Notes: a model not told the origin generated them from the sequence alone. A DNA stretch of 64,000 nucleotides from Candidatus Nyctobacter psychrophilus (GCA_014305025.1 JACRTY010000049.1:62001-126000), one strand, 5' to 3'. Positions 8,901 through 16,819 are shown, counted from the first letter of the stretch. Numbers and translations are program-made.

Positions 8901-9230
8901 GGTCCTCCCGAAGGCGGCCCGCCGGAAGGTGCACCGCCGGCGGTGGTAGGCAACGCACCGCCGAGCGCGACGAGCGACGCACAGCGCGCGGCCTTTCGCA
9001 ACAGTCCGGCCGTGCGCGCCTTCCGAGGTTTCAGCGGGTGCGCTTACATTACGGTTCTGTCCGCAAGCGATGCCAAGGCCAAGGGAATCGCCTTGGCGGG
9101 CGGGGGCCGCCCGGCGCTGCTCTACGTCCCCACGGTCGGCTTGGTCTTCGTGCGCCCGCCCGAACTCCCCCAAGGCGGCGGCAGCTTGAAGCCGGCCGCT
9201 ACACCGGCGCCTTCGCAGCCCGGAGGATAG
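5988..9230 (+). CDS. TonB-dependent receptor with N-terminal CarboxypepD-like domain and long C-terminal extension
   Basis: A 1080-residue outer-membrane receptor. A signal peptide (residues 1-32, ending MARAQ) is followed by a carboxypeptidase-regulatory-like beta-sandwich (about 35-110, with IDAASGKPIGNARTIL and VPTGIYRVRVMRSGYQ), a plug (about 130-235, SLTDALDQIAGVTVSQD and TAISLDGIPLAAPG), and a barrel ending near residue 824 (INLSYTLNIG). Unusually, about 255 further residues follow. They comprise a Gly/Pro-rich linker, a segment with a single CDANAQ cysteine, a second Gly/Pro-rich linker (GPPPTGGPPEGGPPEG) and a final compact domain of about 75 residues ending near the stop. Standard receptors end with the last barrel strand, so the extension is odd. 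The substrate is unknown; there is no riboswitch or transporter nearby. Confidence 0.9.
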   Translation: MRSGMRGLLRICASTLVLALTFGAAGGMARAQSDTGEIVISVIDAASGKPIGNARTILVGPQTASSLTTAAGKIDYTDVPTGIYRVRVMRSGYQSGVSNEFDVLNGRAVNVRVSLSSATGGLRIIGTVTARSTVTVSAGDLGENSPVRRISNSLTDALDQIAGVTVSQDQTDPNSAVTISLANHDESQTAISLDGIPLAAPGSTANLGAIGTDLFAGSSVTRSPLAGALGGGVNFRTLQPTQALQVRASGTTGTFDRSNYSLAATGSIGSLGLALQHTWRGANSPLTFQDYQDQSGLTYPHEGESSSLGDFVKFRYRLGDERTTISGTALSNNRDAHAICARDVTLLPCGIGPGNQNFGRFGFAYATVQSLVGTVTTNFSAYESSSRQTTDDGNRYVLQAPGDLPSFGPPGLPTDACGATATDYGECLDPSLATNSTLTRGVAYNASIAQGRHTIALGGNTYGSLDDSQPIAGSRFEVPYRNAISSTSYTLSDTIKSNDRLTLQPHVSLVNTTTLGTSALAGFGATWQPQAADSFSASINVGSSQPNVNLNRSYSDPVGARFDCQAGTAVVSGPGDENGGKQSAVSLDTSWTHNFRSGGSVTADVFSQVQTGQIISALIGEPATYYPTGYLTDLLGAYRAPSVCGANAAPPAVFAQENVGGTRRLYQGVNLSGRIPLGRFFVLLPNYSLNQAELTAASGRLEDGPSTTLVGAQLPNRPLHRAGLTLDGYLPRSGIEVLANARYTGANNQQNLGPYVQVSAGLSHQFGPGQVTLFENNVFNTYGGEFATDADVLPLPLSNGTLFRTAATPLLPRTINLSYTLNIGGPRPGPAIAAVSNIARSPQTQPSAPGTSGGGGGGSRFVPVPPPPGTDPLSLATTRPSCDANAQSDGKPLFGALRAYIAAYEARTALPSVPNLQVLPHTTSAESSVPYYLELRPNFRRPGAAGGSASSSGPSFGGFGNRRGEGPPPTGGPPEGGPPEGAPPAVVGNAPPSATSDAQRAAFRNSPAVRAFRGFSGCAYITVLSASDAKAKGIALAGGGRPALLYVPTVGLVFVRPPELPQGGGSLKPAATPAPSQPGG

Positions 9231-9242
9231 CGCCGCGAGGAC

Positions 9243-9692
9243 TCACGGCGCGCGCTGAGCCCAGGCCGCCGTGGCCACGCGCCACGTTGAGCCTCGCTTG
9301 TGCAGCACGAGCGTCCAGTCGCCGGCTTGCGAAGCGGTTTTGTGCTTTACGTTCATCGACAGGCGCATCGCGAGAACGATATACGTTCGGGACGGCGTCG
9401 CGTCGCTGAAGACCGGCGTTGCTTCCGTGACCTTGAGGCCGGTCGTGCCCGTGGCGCTCAAGCTCTTTTGCAGCGCCGCGAACCAACGGCGGCACGCGTC
9501 GGGGCCGCTCCAGGTGTAGGGTGGGAAGTCGTCCACCACGGTAGCGCTTGCTGTGCAAATTTTGCGCAGTGTTGTCGTATCCTGCGCGTTGAGCGAGCCG
9601 ATCAGCCGCTGCGCGGTGGCCAACGCTGCCGGGTCTGCCCCGGCCGCCGATGGGGTTGTTCGGACGGCAACGACGAGCATCGCGGCGCACAA
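9243..9692 (-). CDS. Secreted SnoaL/DUF4440-like (NTF2-fold) protein
   Basis: A 149-residue protein with a short hydrophobic N-terminus (MLVVAVRTTPSAAG) that looks like a signal peptide, followed by an NTF2-like fold pattern. The pattern includes an N-terminal helix (TAQRLIGSLNAQDTTTLRKI), WSGPDACRRWFAAL, and a final GDWTLVLHKRGSTWRVATAAWAQ strand pair typical of SnoaL/DUF4440 proteins. Such proteins are often ketosteroid-isomerase-like or merely ligand-binding; no catalytic residue can be assigned here. The TTG at 9692 is the first usable start, with ATG 9680 as alternative; the hydrophobic stretch seems to extend upstream of any normal start codon. It follows the PEBP gene on the same strand with a 56-base gap and converges on the receptor gene. 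Confidence 0.65.
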   Translation of the reverse strand: MCAAMLVVAVRTTPSAAGADPAALATAQRLIGSLNAQDTTTLRKICTASATVVDDFPPYTWSGPDACRRWFAALQKSLSATGTTGLKVTEATPVFSDATPSRTYIVLAMRLSMNVKHKTASQAGDWTLVLHKRGSTWRVATAAWAQRAP

Positions 9693-9748
9693 GAGCGCAA
9701 GCGTAACTCGGTACGCGACGCGGATCGGAGGGCGTGCAGTCCAGTCGT

Positions 9749-10255
9749 TTAGGTGTTCGATGATCGGCCGTACGTTCCGACGATGTGCGCGGTCGCAAGC
9801 GTGTGGGACGCCACCGTAAACTCCAGCTTGGCGCCCGTCGTCGAGCCGTCGAGCGGCAGCTTCTCCGTGTCGACGGCATGCAGCGTAAGATTGTAGTGGT
9901 GCGCCGGTCCCGGCGGCGGACAGGGGCCGCCATATTCATTCTTGCCGAAGTCGTTGTGTCCAAGCACCTCACCGTGCATGAACGCGGCCACGTTCTTGCG
10001 GCCGCCGTCGTCCTTTAGTTCCCGCGCGTCGCCCGGGATGTTGAACATGACCCAATGGTAGAAGCCCCCCGACGTGGGCGCGTCCGGGTCGTGCATGACC
10101 AGCGCGAAGCTTTTCGTGCCTTGCGGTACCTCGCTCCAACTGAGTTGCGGCGAGCGGTTGTCCCCCGTGCAGCCCATGTCGTTGAAGACCATGCTCTTAG
10201 GGATCGTCCCGCCGTCGGTGAAGGCCGTACTTTGAAGCTTCATGCCGGGCTTCAT
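9749..10255 (-). CDS. YbhB/YbcL-family phosphatidylethanolamine-binding-like (PEBP) protein
   Basis: About 168 residues with the complete bacterial PEBP signature: LQSTAFTDGGTIPKSMVFNDMGCTGDNRSPQLSW at the N-terminus, SFALVMHDPDAPTSGGFYHWVMFNIP (DPDAP and the H-W ligand-site region), then a GPCPPPG..HHYNLTLHAVD segment forming the anion-binding pocket. The usual bacterial proteins are about 150-185 residues and cytosolic or periplasmic; their role is unclear. I chose ATG 10255; a TTG at 10312 would add 19 residues without family similarity. The gene is divergent from the multicopper-oxidase fusion at 10393. Confidence 0.85.
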   Translation of the reverse strand: MKPGMKLQSTAFTDGGTIPKSMVFNDMGCTGDNRSPQLSWSEVPQGTKSFALVMHDPDAPTSGGFYHWVMFNIPGDARELKDDGGRKNVAAFMHGEVLGHNDFGKNEYGGPCPPPGPAHHYNLTLHAVDTEKLPLDGSTTGAKLEFTVASHTLATAHIVGTYGRSSNT

Positions 10256-10351
10256 ACCCGCCGGCCGCCCCGTCACGCTAAGCCTGACGCCCTCGAAGCG
10301 GTCTCGGGCCAAGGAGCCAAGGGAACTGCTTTAGGCGCGCCGCATCTTCGC

Positions 10352-10367
10352 GTTAGGAACTCCTAAC
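10352..10367. promoter_or_regulatory. Palindromic operator-like site upstream of the oxidase-permease fusion
   Basis: A perfect inverted repeat, GTTAGGA-AC-TCCTAAC, ends 25 bases before the ATG of the fusion gene and lies between two divergent genes. Its TTAGG...CCTAA arms recall the arms of DtxR/IdeR-type metal-repressor boxes, though the centre is shorter than in the classical 19-bp box. Its position fits a repressor site for a metal-regulated gene. Confidence 0.5.
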
Positions 10368-10392
10368 TCCGGGAAAACGAGACTTCGCGTCC

Positions 10393-12294
10393 ATGACTGT
10401 CGTATGCCTGATCCGGCTCCTTAGCATCGCCTTCGCGATCCTGGCTTTTCCGGCTGTGGCATCCGCGGATGCCGATGAGGCCGCTGCGCCAAATCCCGAC
10501 GCCGGCCCGGTGGGAATGCAGCCCCTGACCGGACCGGCGCCCAAAGCGACGCCCTTCCCGGGCGAGTCGCGGCTCAGGCAACGAGCCGACGGAACCTTCG
10601 CGGCGATTCCGCAGGTCCGCGGTAAGACCAAAACGTTCACGATCGTCGCCCGTCCGGCGCCGTGGACGCTCAAGCCGGGGCTCACGGTGATGGCCAAGAC
10701 GTATAACGGCGTCGTCCCCGGACCGACGCTCGTCGTTAACCAAGGCGACCGCGTCGTTATCGACTACCGCAATGAACTCGACGTCCCCGACACGATCCAT
10801 CTGCACGGGATCCATAGTTTTCCGGTCGACATGGACGGCGTCCCGGGATCGTCGCAAGCAATGGTGCCGCCGCACGGGACGTATCGCTACGCGTTTACCG
10901 CCGATCAGACCGGCACGTTCATCTATCATACGCACGACCGTAAAGCCATGCTCGACTCCGGGCTCTACGGCGGCATCATCGTCCAACCAACCCATCCGCG
11001 TCCCGAGGAACGGGTGGCGCGCGACTACCTCGAGATCGTCTCGGCGTGGTACATCAACAGCGCGAGCGAGAGTGAATTCACGATCAACGGTAAGGAGTAT
11101 CCGGCCACTCGTCCGATCGATGTGAAGCACGGCGAACTGATCCGCCTGCGCTGGATCAATATTTCGGCTGAAAACTTTCACACGATGCACACCCACGGGC
11201 ACTACATGACGATCATCGCCCGCGACGCGATGCCGGTCGACGGAAAGGACGTCGAAGACACCGTCGAGATCGGTCCCGGACAACGTGTGGACACGACGAT
11301 TCTCGCCAATGCGCATCCCGGAACGTGGCTCGTGCACTGTCACGTCCTCGATCACATCGAAGACGCGCAAGGAATGCCCGACGGCTTGATCACCGCGCTG
11401 CACTACATCGGAACGCCGAACCGCACGACCGCGATGTACGTCGCGATGACGCGCACGCACAAGGGCGGCGACACCGTTTCGCATGGCGCCCCCGCACCCA
11501 ATGCCGGCAAGATGTCGTTCGGAATGACGGCGCTGCTGGGCGCGTTTGCGGGATTGACGATCTTCCTGGGCCTGCCGATCGCCCGCGCGCGCAAACTCAA
11601 GCCCGCGGCCGTCAACATCCTCAACGCTTTTGCAATCGGCATCCTCGTGTATCTCGTCATCGAGATCTCGATGAACGCGATCATCCCCGTCAATCGCGCC
11701 GTGGCGGCTTGGCATAGCGGCGCGGCATTCCCGTTCGCCCTCGTCTTTGCGCTGGCGGCGGGCCTTGTCTTCGGCCTGGTGGGACTCGGCGCGGCGTCCA
11801 CGGCGCTGGTCAAGCGCAGCGCGCAATCCGCCGTCGAGCGCCCGCTCGTGCTGGCGGCGCTCATTGCGGTCGGCATCGGCGCGCACAACTTCGCGGAAGG
11901 ACTGGCCATCGGCGCCTCCGCCGCTTCCGGGGCGACGGCGATCGCCGCGGGCTTAATCGTCGGCTTCGCGCTGCACAACGCGACTGAGGGTTTCGGGATC
12001 GCCGCACCGCTCGCCGGAAAAGTGGTTCCCTCGTGGGCGCAGATCGGCCTCGCCGGCCTGGTCGCGGGCGGTCCGACGTTTTTTGGAACGCTGGTCGGTT
12101 ATGCGTTCAACTCGCCGGTGCTCTCGGTGCTGTTCCTGGCGACGGCGATCGGAGCGCTCGTGTTCGTGATCGGCGAACTCTGGTCGGTGCTCAAAAAGAC
12201 CGGCGTAACCGTCGCGGCGACCTCGATGGTCAGCGCAGGGTTTGCGTTGGCGTTCATCACCGAACTGATCGTCGACCTCAACGGCGGCGGCTGA
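10393..12294 (+). CDS. Fusion protein: exported multicopper oxidase joined to a ZIP-family metal permease
   Basis: A 633-residue protein with two recognisable halves. Residues 1-26 are a signal peptide. Residues about 70-350 are a cupredoxin-type multicopper oxidase with all four copper-ligand motifs: HLHG (H136, H138), YHTH (H179, H181), HTMHTHGH (H263, H266, H268) and HCHVLDHIEDAQGM (H315, C316, H317, H321, M328). After a short linker, residues about 372-632 form roughly eight membrane helices of ZIP type with the two metal-site motifs HNFAEG (H498, E502) and HNATEG (H528, E532). ZIP proteins import Zn2+, Fe2+ or Mn2+; multicopper oxidases can oxidise Fe2+, Mn2+ or Cu+. The fusion places an oxidase domain outside the inner membrane directly on a divalent-metal permease. 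The function is inferred; no stop or frameshift separates the halves. Confidence 0.88.
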   Translation: MTVVCLIRLLSIAFAILAFPAVASADADEAAAPNPDAGPVGMQPLTGPAPKATPFPGESRLRQRADGTFAAIPQVRGKTKTFTIVARPAPWTLKPGLTVMAKTYNGVVPGPTLVVNQGDRVVIDYRNELDVPDTIHLHGIHSFPVDMDGVPGSSQAMVPPHGTYRYAFTADQTGTFIYHTHDRKAMLDSGLYGGIIVQPTHPRPEERVARDYLEIVSAWYINSASESEFTINGKEYPATRPIDVKHGELIRLRWINISAENFHTMHTHGHYMTIIARDAMPVDGKDVEDTVEIGPGQRVDTTILANAHPGTWLVHCHVLDHIEDAQGMPDGLITALHYIGTPNRTTAMYVAMTRTHKGGDTVSHGAPAPNAGKMSFGMTALLGAFAGLTIFLGLPIARARKLKPAAVNILNAFAIGILVYLVIEISMNAIIPVNRAVAAWHSGAAFPFALVFALAAGLVFGLVGLGAASTALVKRSAQSAVERPLVLAALIAVGIGAHNFAEGLAIGASAASGATAIAAGLIVGFALHNATEGFGIAAPLAGKVVPSWAQIGLAGLVAGGPTFFGTLVGYAFNSPVLSVLFLATAIGALVFVIGELWSVLKKTGVTVAATSMVSAGFALAFITELIVDLNGGG

Positions 12295-12335
12295 AACCGA
12301 TTCTGCTTCGATGGTGCGCGAATTCCGGACGGCGT

Positions 12336-12600
12336 TCAAGCACCATCGTGGAAAATGATGCCGAGCGTGTAGCGCCGGCCGGCTCGCACCGTGCTGACGC
12401 CATGCCGTAGGATGACGCGGTACACGCCGCGCGTGCCACGCACCGGCCGTTGGTTGACGGCGAAGATGACGGCGGCACCGCGCGCGAGCGAGACGACCTG
12501 CGCCCGCGACTGCATGCGCGGCCGCTGTTCGGTCAACACGGACGTACTGGAAGAACTGGGACTCGGCGAGCAAACACGTGCGCTCGCCCGGCTGCGGCAA
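12336..12600 (-). pseudogene. C-terminal remnant of a 2OG-Fe(II) oxygenase (PKHD type)
   Basis: On the minus strand the sequence ends with the characteristic tail of 2-oxoglutarate/Fe(II) oxygenases: LTEQRPRMQSRAQVVSL, GAAVIFAVNQRPVRG, YRVILRHGVSTVRAG and TLGIIFHDGA. The RHGVSTVR segment carries the 2-oxoglutarate-binding arginine and the metal-ligand histidine. Upstream of LTEQRPRM no frame continues the family, and the first HxD half of the iron site is missing, so only about 55-60 family residues remain. It is squeezed between the oxidase-permease fusion and the peptidase gene. Confidence 0.6.
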
Positions 12601-12667
12601 ATCCGTAGCGTTGCGCCGGTTCTTTTTGAGCGAGGCCCGGTCAGCGCAGCGTACGAAGACTCACCCC

Positions 12668-14782
12668 ATGCGCTCGCATCGTTTCGTCGCGTTCTTGTCG
12701 TTGGGCGCCTTGCTCGGCGCGACGCCGACCGGCCTGGGGCCGTACCCGCCGACGCCCAAGATTGCGGTTGTCGATCACCTCTTCGGACGCACGTATGTCG
12801 ATGATTACCGCTGGTTGGAAGACGACGATGCGCCACGCGTGAAGGCATGGGCGGCGCGTCAGCGCGCGTACGCCCTCGACTATCTCCGCAGCCGTCCCAG
12901 TTATGCGCCGCTGCGCGCGCGCATCCGTCAACTCAGATCGACCTCGACGGCGCGCTTCGCTTTGCAGATCGACGCCGACCGCTTCGTGTACGAACGCACG
13001 ACGCCGCCTCAAGCGCAGCCGGCGCTCGTCGAACGCGAGGGACTTGCCGGCGGCGAACGCGTTCTCTACGATCCGGTCGCGGCCGCGCACGGCGGCACGC
13101 CCGAAGCGATCGAAGCAATCTTCCCTTCTCCCGACGGCTCGAAGGTCGCGTTCACGACCCAAGCCGGCGGCTCCGAAGAAGAGACCATGCACGTCGTGGA
13201 TGCGGCAACGGGCTCGCCGCTCGCCGACACGATCGCGCACGCGGGCGGCGGCGTCAGTCCCTCGGCGCTCGTGTGGGACGCCGACGGCCGCGGCTTTCTC
13301 TACGCGCGCTGGCCGCGCGATGTTCCGGCCGCGCAGCGGCACTTCAACATCGCGCTGTACCACCACGCCCTCGGCGCCGATCCCGCCGCCGACGCGTACG
13401 TGTTCGGCCACGGGCAGTCGCAGGTTGCCGAATATGCGTTGTTACGCTCGCGCGACGGTTCGCGGACTGCGGCGCTGATCGAACCGGGTGATCTCGGCGA
13501 CTACGCGGTCTGGGTGCGGGACGGCTCGGGCCCATTCACCCGAGTCGCAAGCATCGCGGATCACGTCAAGAGCGCGGCGTTCCTGGGCAACACGTTGCTG
13601 CTGCGCACGAGCGCACGTCATCCGACGTTCGACGTGCTGGCGCTCGACGCCGGCACGCCATTTTCGGCGGCGCGCATCTTCATCGCGGCCGGCCGGCTGC
13701 CGCTCGAAGATCTGTACGTCGCGGACGACGCGTTGTACGCCACCTATAGCGACGGCGGTGATTCGCTCGTGCGGCGTTTCGCTGCAAGCGGAAAACCGCT
13801 GGGCGCGATCGCCCTTCCGCCCCACGTTGCCGTCAGGGGCGTCGCGGGCGATCCGACGCGCGCTCCGGTCATCATCGACTACGCGTCCTACGATACGCCG
13901 GGGCGCTGGCTGCGTTACGATCCCGCGACGAACGCGACAATGCCGACGGGCATCGAAACGAAACCGCCGGCCGATTACTCACGGCTCATCGTGCGCCGCG
14001 TCTTCGTCCCCTCAAGCGACGGAACGGTGCGCATTCCGCTCTCCATCGTTCACTTGCCCGGTGTACGGACCGACGGTAGCGCCCCGACGGTCCTGTACGC
14101 TTACGGCGGCTACGGCATCATTACGGCGCCGAACTTCGTCGGCACCGGGCTCGCGTGGCTGGAGCGCGGCGGCGTGCTGGCCGATGCGAACGTACGCGGC
14201 GGCGGCGAGTACGGCGAGGCGTGGCACCGAGCCGCGTTGCACGCGACCAAGACCAAGAGCTCCGACGACCTGGCCGCGTGCGCGCGCTATCTGGAAACGC
14301 ATGGCTACGGCGACGCGCGGCATCTCGGCATTCTCGGCGGCAGCGACGGCGGCTTTCTGATGGGCCTCGCGATCACGCGCAACCCGAGCGTGTACCGGGC
14401 CGTGGTCGGCGAAGTCGGTATCTACGACATTCCGCGCTGGCAACGCTCGCCCAACGGTGCCTCGAACGTCCCCGAGTTCGGCGATGCGCGCACCGCAGCA
14501 GACTTCGCCTATATCATGCGCCAGTCACCCTATCAGAACGTGCGCGACGGCGTCGCCTATCCCGCCATGTTGCTGACGACCGGGGAAAACGATCCGCGCG
14601 TCAGCCCGATGAACTCACGCAAGATGACCGCGCGGCTGCAGGCAGCGACGAGTTCTCGTAACCCGATCCTGTTGATTCAAAATGCGGGCCAAGGCCACGG
14701 CATCGGCAATTCCTTCGAACAGGGCGTCAGCGACGACGCTAACGTGATGACGTTCTTCGCAAGCCAACTCGCGGGTCGTTAG
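12668..14782 (+). CDS. Prolyl oligopeptidase family serine peptidase (S9A), exported
   Basis: A 704-residue protein. ATG 12668 gives a good signal peptide (MRSHRFVAFLSLGALLGATP); a start at 12578 would put about 30 charged residues in front. The N-terminal half has the DDYRWLEDDDAPRVKAWAARQ entry motif and the seven-bladed propeller typical of prolyl oligopeptidases. The C-terminal alpha/beta-hydrolase domain carries the catalytic triad: Ser559 in GGSDGGF, Asp642 in TTGENDPRVSP and His677 in GQGHGIG. The family cleaves short peptides after proline; with a signal peptide it would act in the periplasm. It ends one base before the convergent GH15 gene, so any terminator is shared. Confidence 0.95.
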   Translation: MRSHRFVAFLSLGALLGATPTGLGPYPPTPKIAVVDHLFGRTYVDDYRWLEDDDAPRVKAWAARQRAYALDYLRSRPSYAPLRARIRQLRSTSTARFALQIDADRFVYERTTPPQAQPALVEREGLAGGERVLYDPVAAAHGGTPEAIEAIFPSPDGSKVAFTTQAGGSEEETMHVVDAATGSPLADTIAHAGGGVSPSALVWDADGRGFLYARWPRDVPAAQRHFNIALYHHALGADPAADAYVFGHGQSQVAEYALLRSRDGSRTAALIEPGDLGDYAVWVRDGSGPFTRVASIADHVKSAAFLGNTLLLRTSARHPTFDVLALDAGTPFSAARIFIAAGRLPLEDLYVADDALYATYSDGGDSLVRRFAASGKPLGAIALPPHVAVRGVAGDPTRAPVIIDYASYDTPGRWLRYDPATNATMPTGIETKPPADYSRLIVRRVFVPSSDGTVRIPLSIVHLPGVRTDGSAPTVLYAYGGYGIITAPNFVGTGLAWLERGGVLADANVRGGGEYGEAWHRAALHATKTKSSDDLAACARYLETHGYGDARHLGILGGSDGGFLMGLAITRNPSVYRAVVGEVGIYDIPRWQRSPNGASNVPEFGDARTAADFAYIMRQSPYQNVRDGVAYPAMLLTTGENDPRVSPMNSRKMTARLQAATSSRNPILLIQNAGQGHGIGNSFEQGVSDDANVMTFFASQLAGR

Positions 14783-14783
14783 C

Positions 14784-16598
14784 CTACGCCGGGGTGGTGG
14801 ACTGATCGGCGCGTTGTTTCGCCGGCCCCGCATACCGCTCGAGGTTGAGCGCCGTGTTGACCAGCGCGAGGTGCGAGAACGCCTGCGGAAAGTTGCCGAC
14901 GAGCCGGCCTCGCTCCACATCGTATTCTTCGCTGAGCAGTCCGAGATCGTTGCGCAGCGCGAGCAGCTTCTCGAAGAGCCGGCGAGCGTCGTCGTAGCGG
15001 CCGGCGAGGGTGTAATTGTCGGCGAGCCAAAAACTGCACGCCAAGAACGCGCCTTCGCCCGGCGGCAGCCCGTCGACGTTGAGCCCCGGCTCGGTCGAAT
15101 ACCGCAGCACGAAGGGATCGAAGAAGAGTTCTCGTTCCACGGCCGCGAGCGTCCCGCGCACGCGCTGGTCGCCGGGCGGTAAAAAACCGACCAGTGGGAT
15201 CAGCAAAACGCTGGCATCGAGTTGCTGCGAGCCGTAAGACTGCGTGAACGTCCCGCGGCGCTCATCGTAGGCCCGCTCGCAGACTTCACGATGAACGCGG
15301 TCGCGCATCGCCCGGTACTCCGCAAGCGGCCCCGCATAGCCGAAGTCTTCGATGATTTTGACCGCGCGGTCGAAGGCTACCCACGCCATCACCTTGGAGT
15401 GCGTGAAGTGCCGGCGGCCGCCGCGCACCTCCCACATGCCGTTGTCGGCGGGATTCTGCCAATGGTGGGCGACGTAGTCGATCACGCCGCGCAGCATCGC
15501 CCACGTCTCCTCGCTTGCCACCATGCCGCCCTTGAGCGCGGCGTAACCCGCGTCGACGACTTCCCCGTACACGTCGAGCTGGAACTGATCGGAGGCGGCA
15601 TTACCGACGCGGACCGGAGCCGATGCTTCGTAACCGGGTAAAAACGTCAACTCGTATTCCGCCAAGCGGCGCTCGCCGCCGACGCCGTACATGATCTGCA
15701 CTTTATCGGGATCGCCCGCGATCGTGCGCACCAGCCACTTCATGAAGTCGCCGGCTTCATCGAAGTAGCCGGCGTTCATCAGGGCGATCAAGGTGAAGGT
15801 CGCGTCGCGCAACCAGCAATAGCGGTAATCCCAGTTGCGCACGCCTCCGATCGCTTCGGGCAGCGACGTCGTCGGTGCGGCGACGATTGCTCCCGTCGGC
15901 GCATAGGTTAAGGCCTTGAGCGTCAGAAGCGAGCGCATCACCGCATCGCGATAGCGGCCCCGGTACGCAGAACGCTGCGCGAACCCACGCCACCACGCAA
16001 GGGTCTGGGCCAGCGCCGTAGCGGGATTAAGGGCGTCGGGCCGTGCCTCGTGTGAAAGGAACGCCGACATGACGAAGCTCACGCGTTCGCCCTCCCGCGC
16101 GTCGAAGGCGGCCTCGATCGTCGTACCACGACGCTCGAGTGCGACGTCTGCCGTGAGCGCCAAGGCGAGGGGACCGCTGACGGCGAGCACCGAGCGCTCG
16201 CTTGCACTAAACCACGGAACGACCTCGCCGTAGTCGAAGCGGGGTTCGAACGTCAGGGACATCGGTACCGTTCCGGCGACGCCTTCGACGATGCGAACGA
16301 CGCGCCGGTACGGGGTGCCCGTCGGCATGAAATCGACGACTCGCACCGTGCCTTCGCGCGCCCGCATCGTGGTTTCGAGCACCAGCGTATCATCGACGTA
16401 CCGGCGCGTCGCTGCGCCGGACGGACGGCGCGGCGCGAGCATCCATGTTCCGTTCGCCCGCTCACCGATGAGCGCCGCGAAGGCGGCCATCGAATCGAAG
16501 CGCGGTAATGGTAGCCAATCGAGGGAACCATCCTCGGCGATCAAAGCCGCAGTGTGCGTGTCCCCGATCAGTGCGTAATTTTCTATGCGAGAAGTCAT
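14784..16598 (-). CDS. GH15 family glycoside hydrolase (glucoamylase/trehalase type)
   Basis: A 604-residue protein starting at ATG 16598 (SRIENYALIGDTHTAALIAEDGSLDWLPLPRFDS), the standard opening of bacterial GH15 enzymes with an N-terminal beta-sandwich. An (alpha/alpha)6 barrel follows, with GGVRNWDYRYCWLRDATFTL near residues 250-270 and the DQFQLDVYGEVVDA region near 355-370, both hallmarks of the family. No signal peptide is seen, so it is probably cytosolic. Relatives hydrolyse terminal glucose from maltooligosaccharides or trehalose; substrate cannot be decided here. No trehalose synthesis gene is adjacent. It is divergent from the amyloid-type operon at 16820. Confidence 0.93.
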   Translation of the reverse strand: MTSRIENYALIGDTHTAALIAEDGSLDWLPLPRFDSMAAFAALIGERANGTWMLAPRRPSGAATRRYVDDTLVLETTMRAREGTVRVVDFMPTGTPYRRVVRIVEGVAGTVPMSLTFEPRFDYGEVVPWFSASERSVLAVSGPLALALTADVALERRGTTIEAAFDAREGERVSFVMSAFLSHEARPDALNPATALAQTLAWWRGFAQRSAYRGRYRDAVMRSLLTLKALTYAPTGAIVAAPTTSLPEAIGGVRNWDYRYCWLRDATFTLIALMNAGYFDEAGDFMKWLVRTIAGDPDKVQIMYGVGGERRLAEYELTFLPGYEASAPVRVGNAASDQFQLDVYGEVVDAGYAALKGGMVASEETWAMLRGVIDYVAHHWQNPADNGMWEVRGGRRHFTHSKVMAWVAFDRAVKIIEDFGYAGPLAEYRAMRDRVHREVCERAYDERRGTFTQSYGSQQLDASVLLIPLVGFLPPGDQRVRGTLAAVERELFFDPFVLRYSTEPGLNVDGLPPGEGAFLACSFWLADNYTLAGRYDDARRLFEKLLALRNDLGLLSEEYDVERGRLVGNFPQAFSHLALVNTALNLERYAGPAKQRADQSTTPA

Positions 16599-16689
16599 CG
16601 ATGGAGCCACGTTTATGGCGACCGGCCGCTCGTTCTTTCCGGCGGCACCCCCTTTATCGATGGTTTTTCGAAATAGTCGTACCACTAAA

Positions 16690-16741
16690 GGCCCAAATAA
16701 GCCCTAGGGACGGTGCCCATCGGCACTTTTGCCTTATTGGG
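16690..16741 (+). promoter_or_regulatory. Structured leader upstream of the fap-like operon (possible attenuator)
   Basis: Within the 221-base divergent gap, CCCAAATAAG (16692-16701) can pair, with one bulged A, with CTTATTGGG (16733-16741). Inside this, GTGCC-CATC-GGCAC (16113 bases offset by the window, i.e. 16713-16726) forms a tight hairpin followed directly by TTTT, like a short intrinsic terminator. The alternative folds suggest attenuation or an RNA thermometer/riboswitch-like control about 80 bases before the first gene. No known riboswitch class fits. Confidence 0.35.
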
Positions 16742-16819
16742 TCTTGGAGTATCTTCAAATCCCGTCGCGGGGTTTCCAGCGGCGGGATCGTCAGTGTGAA
16801 CCATCGTTTGGAGACGAAC

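Noticed and set aside
10363-11886. Long minus-strand open frame (507 codons) opposite the oxidase-permease gene
   Set aside because: Arg/Asp-rich composition without any domain, fully antisense to a gene with clear motifs; a typical GC-rich shadow frame.
16660-16760. c-di-GMP riboswitch upstream of the amyloid operon
   Set aside because: Attractive biologically, but the conserved GNRA tetraloop stem and junction sequences of class I are not found, nor any class II match.
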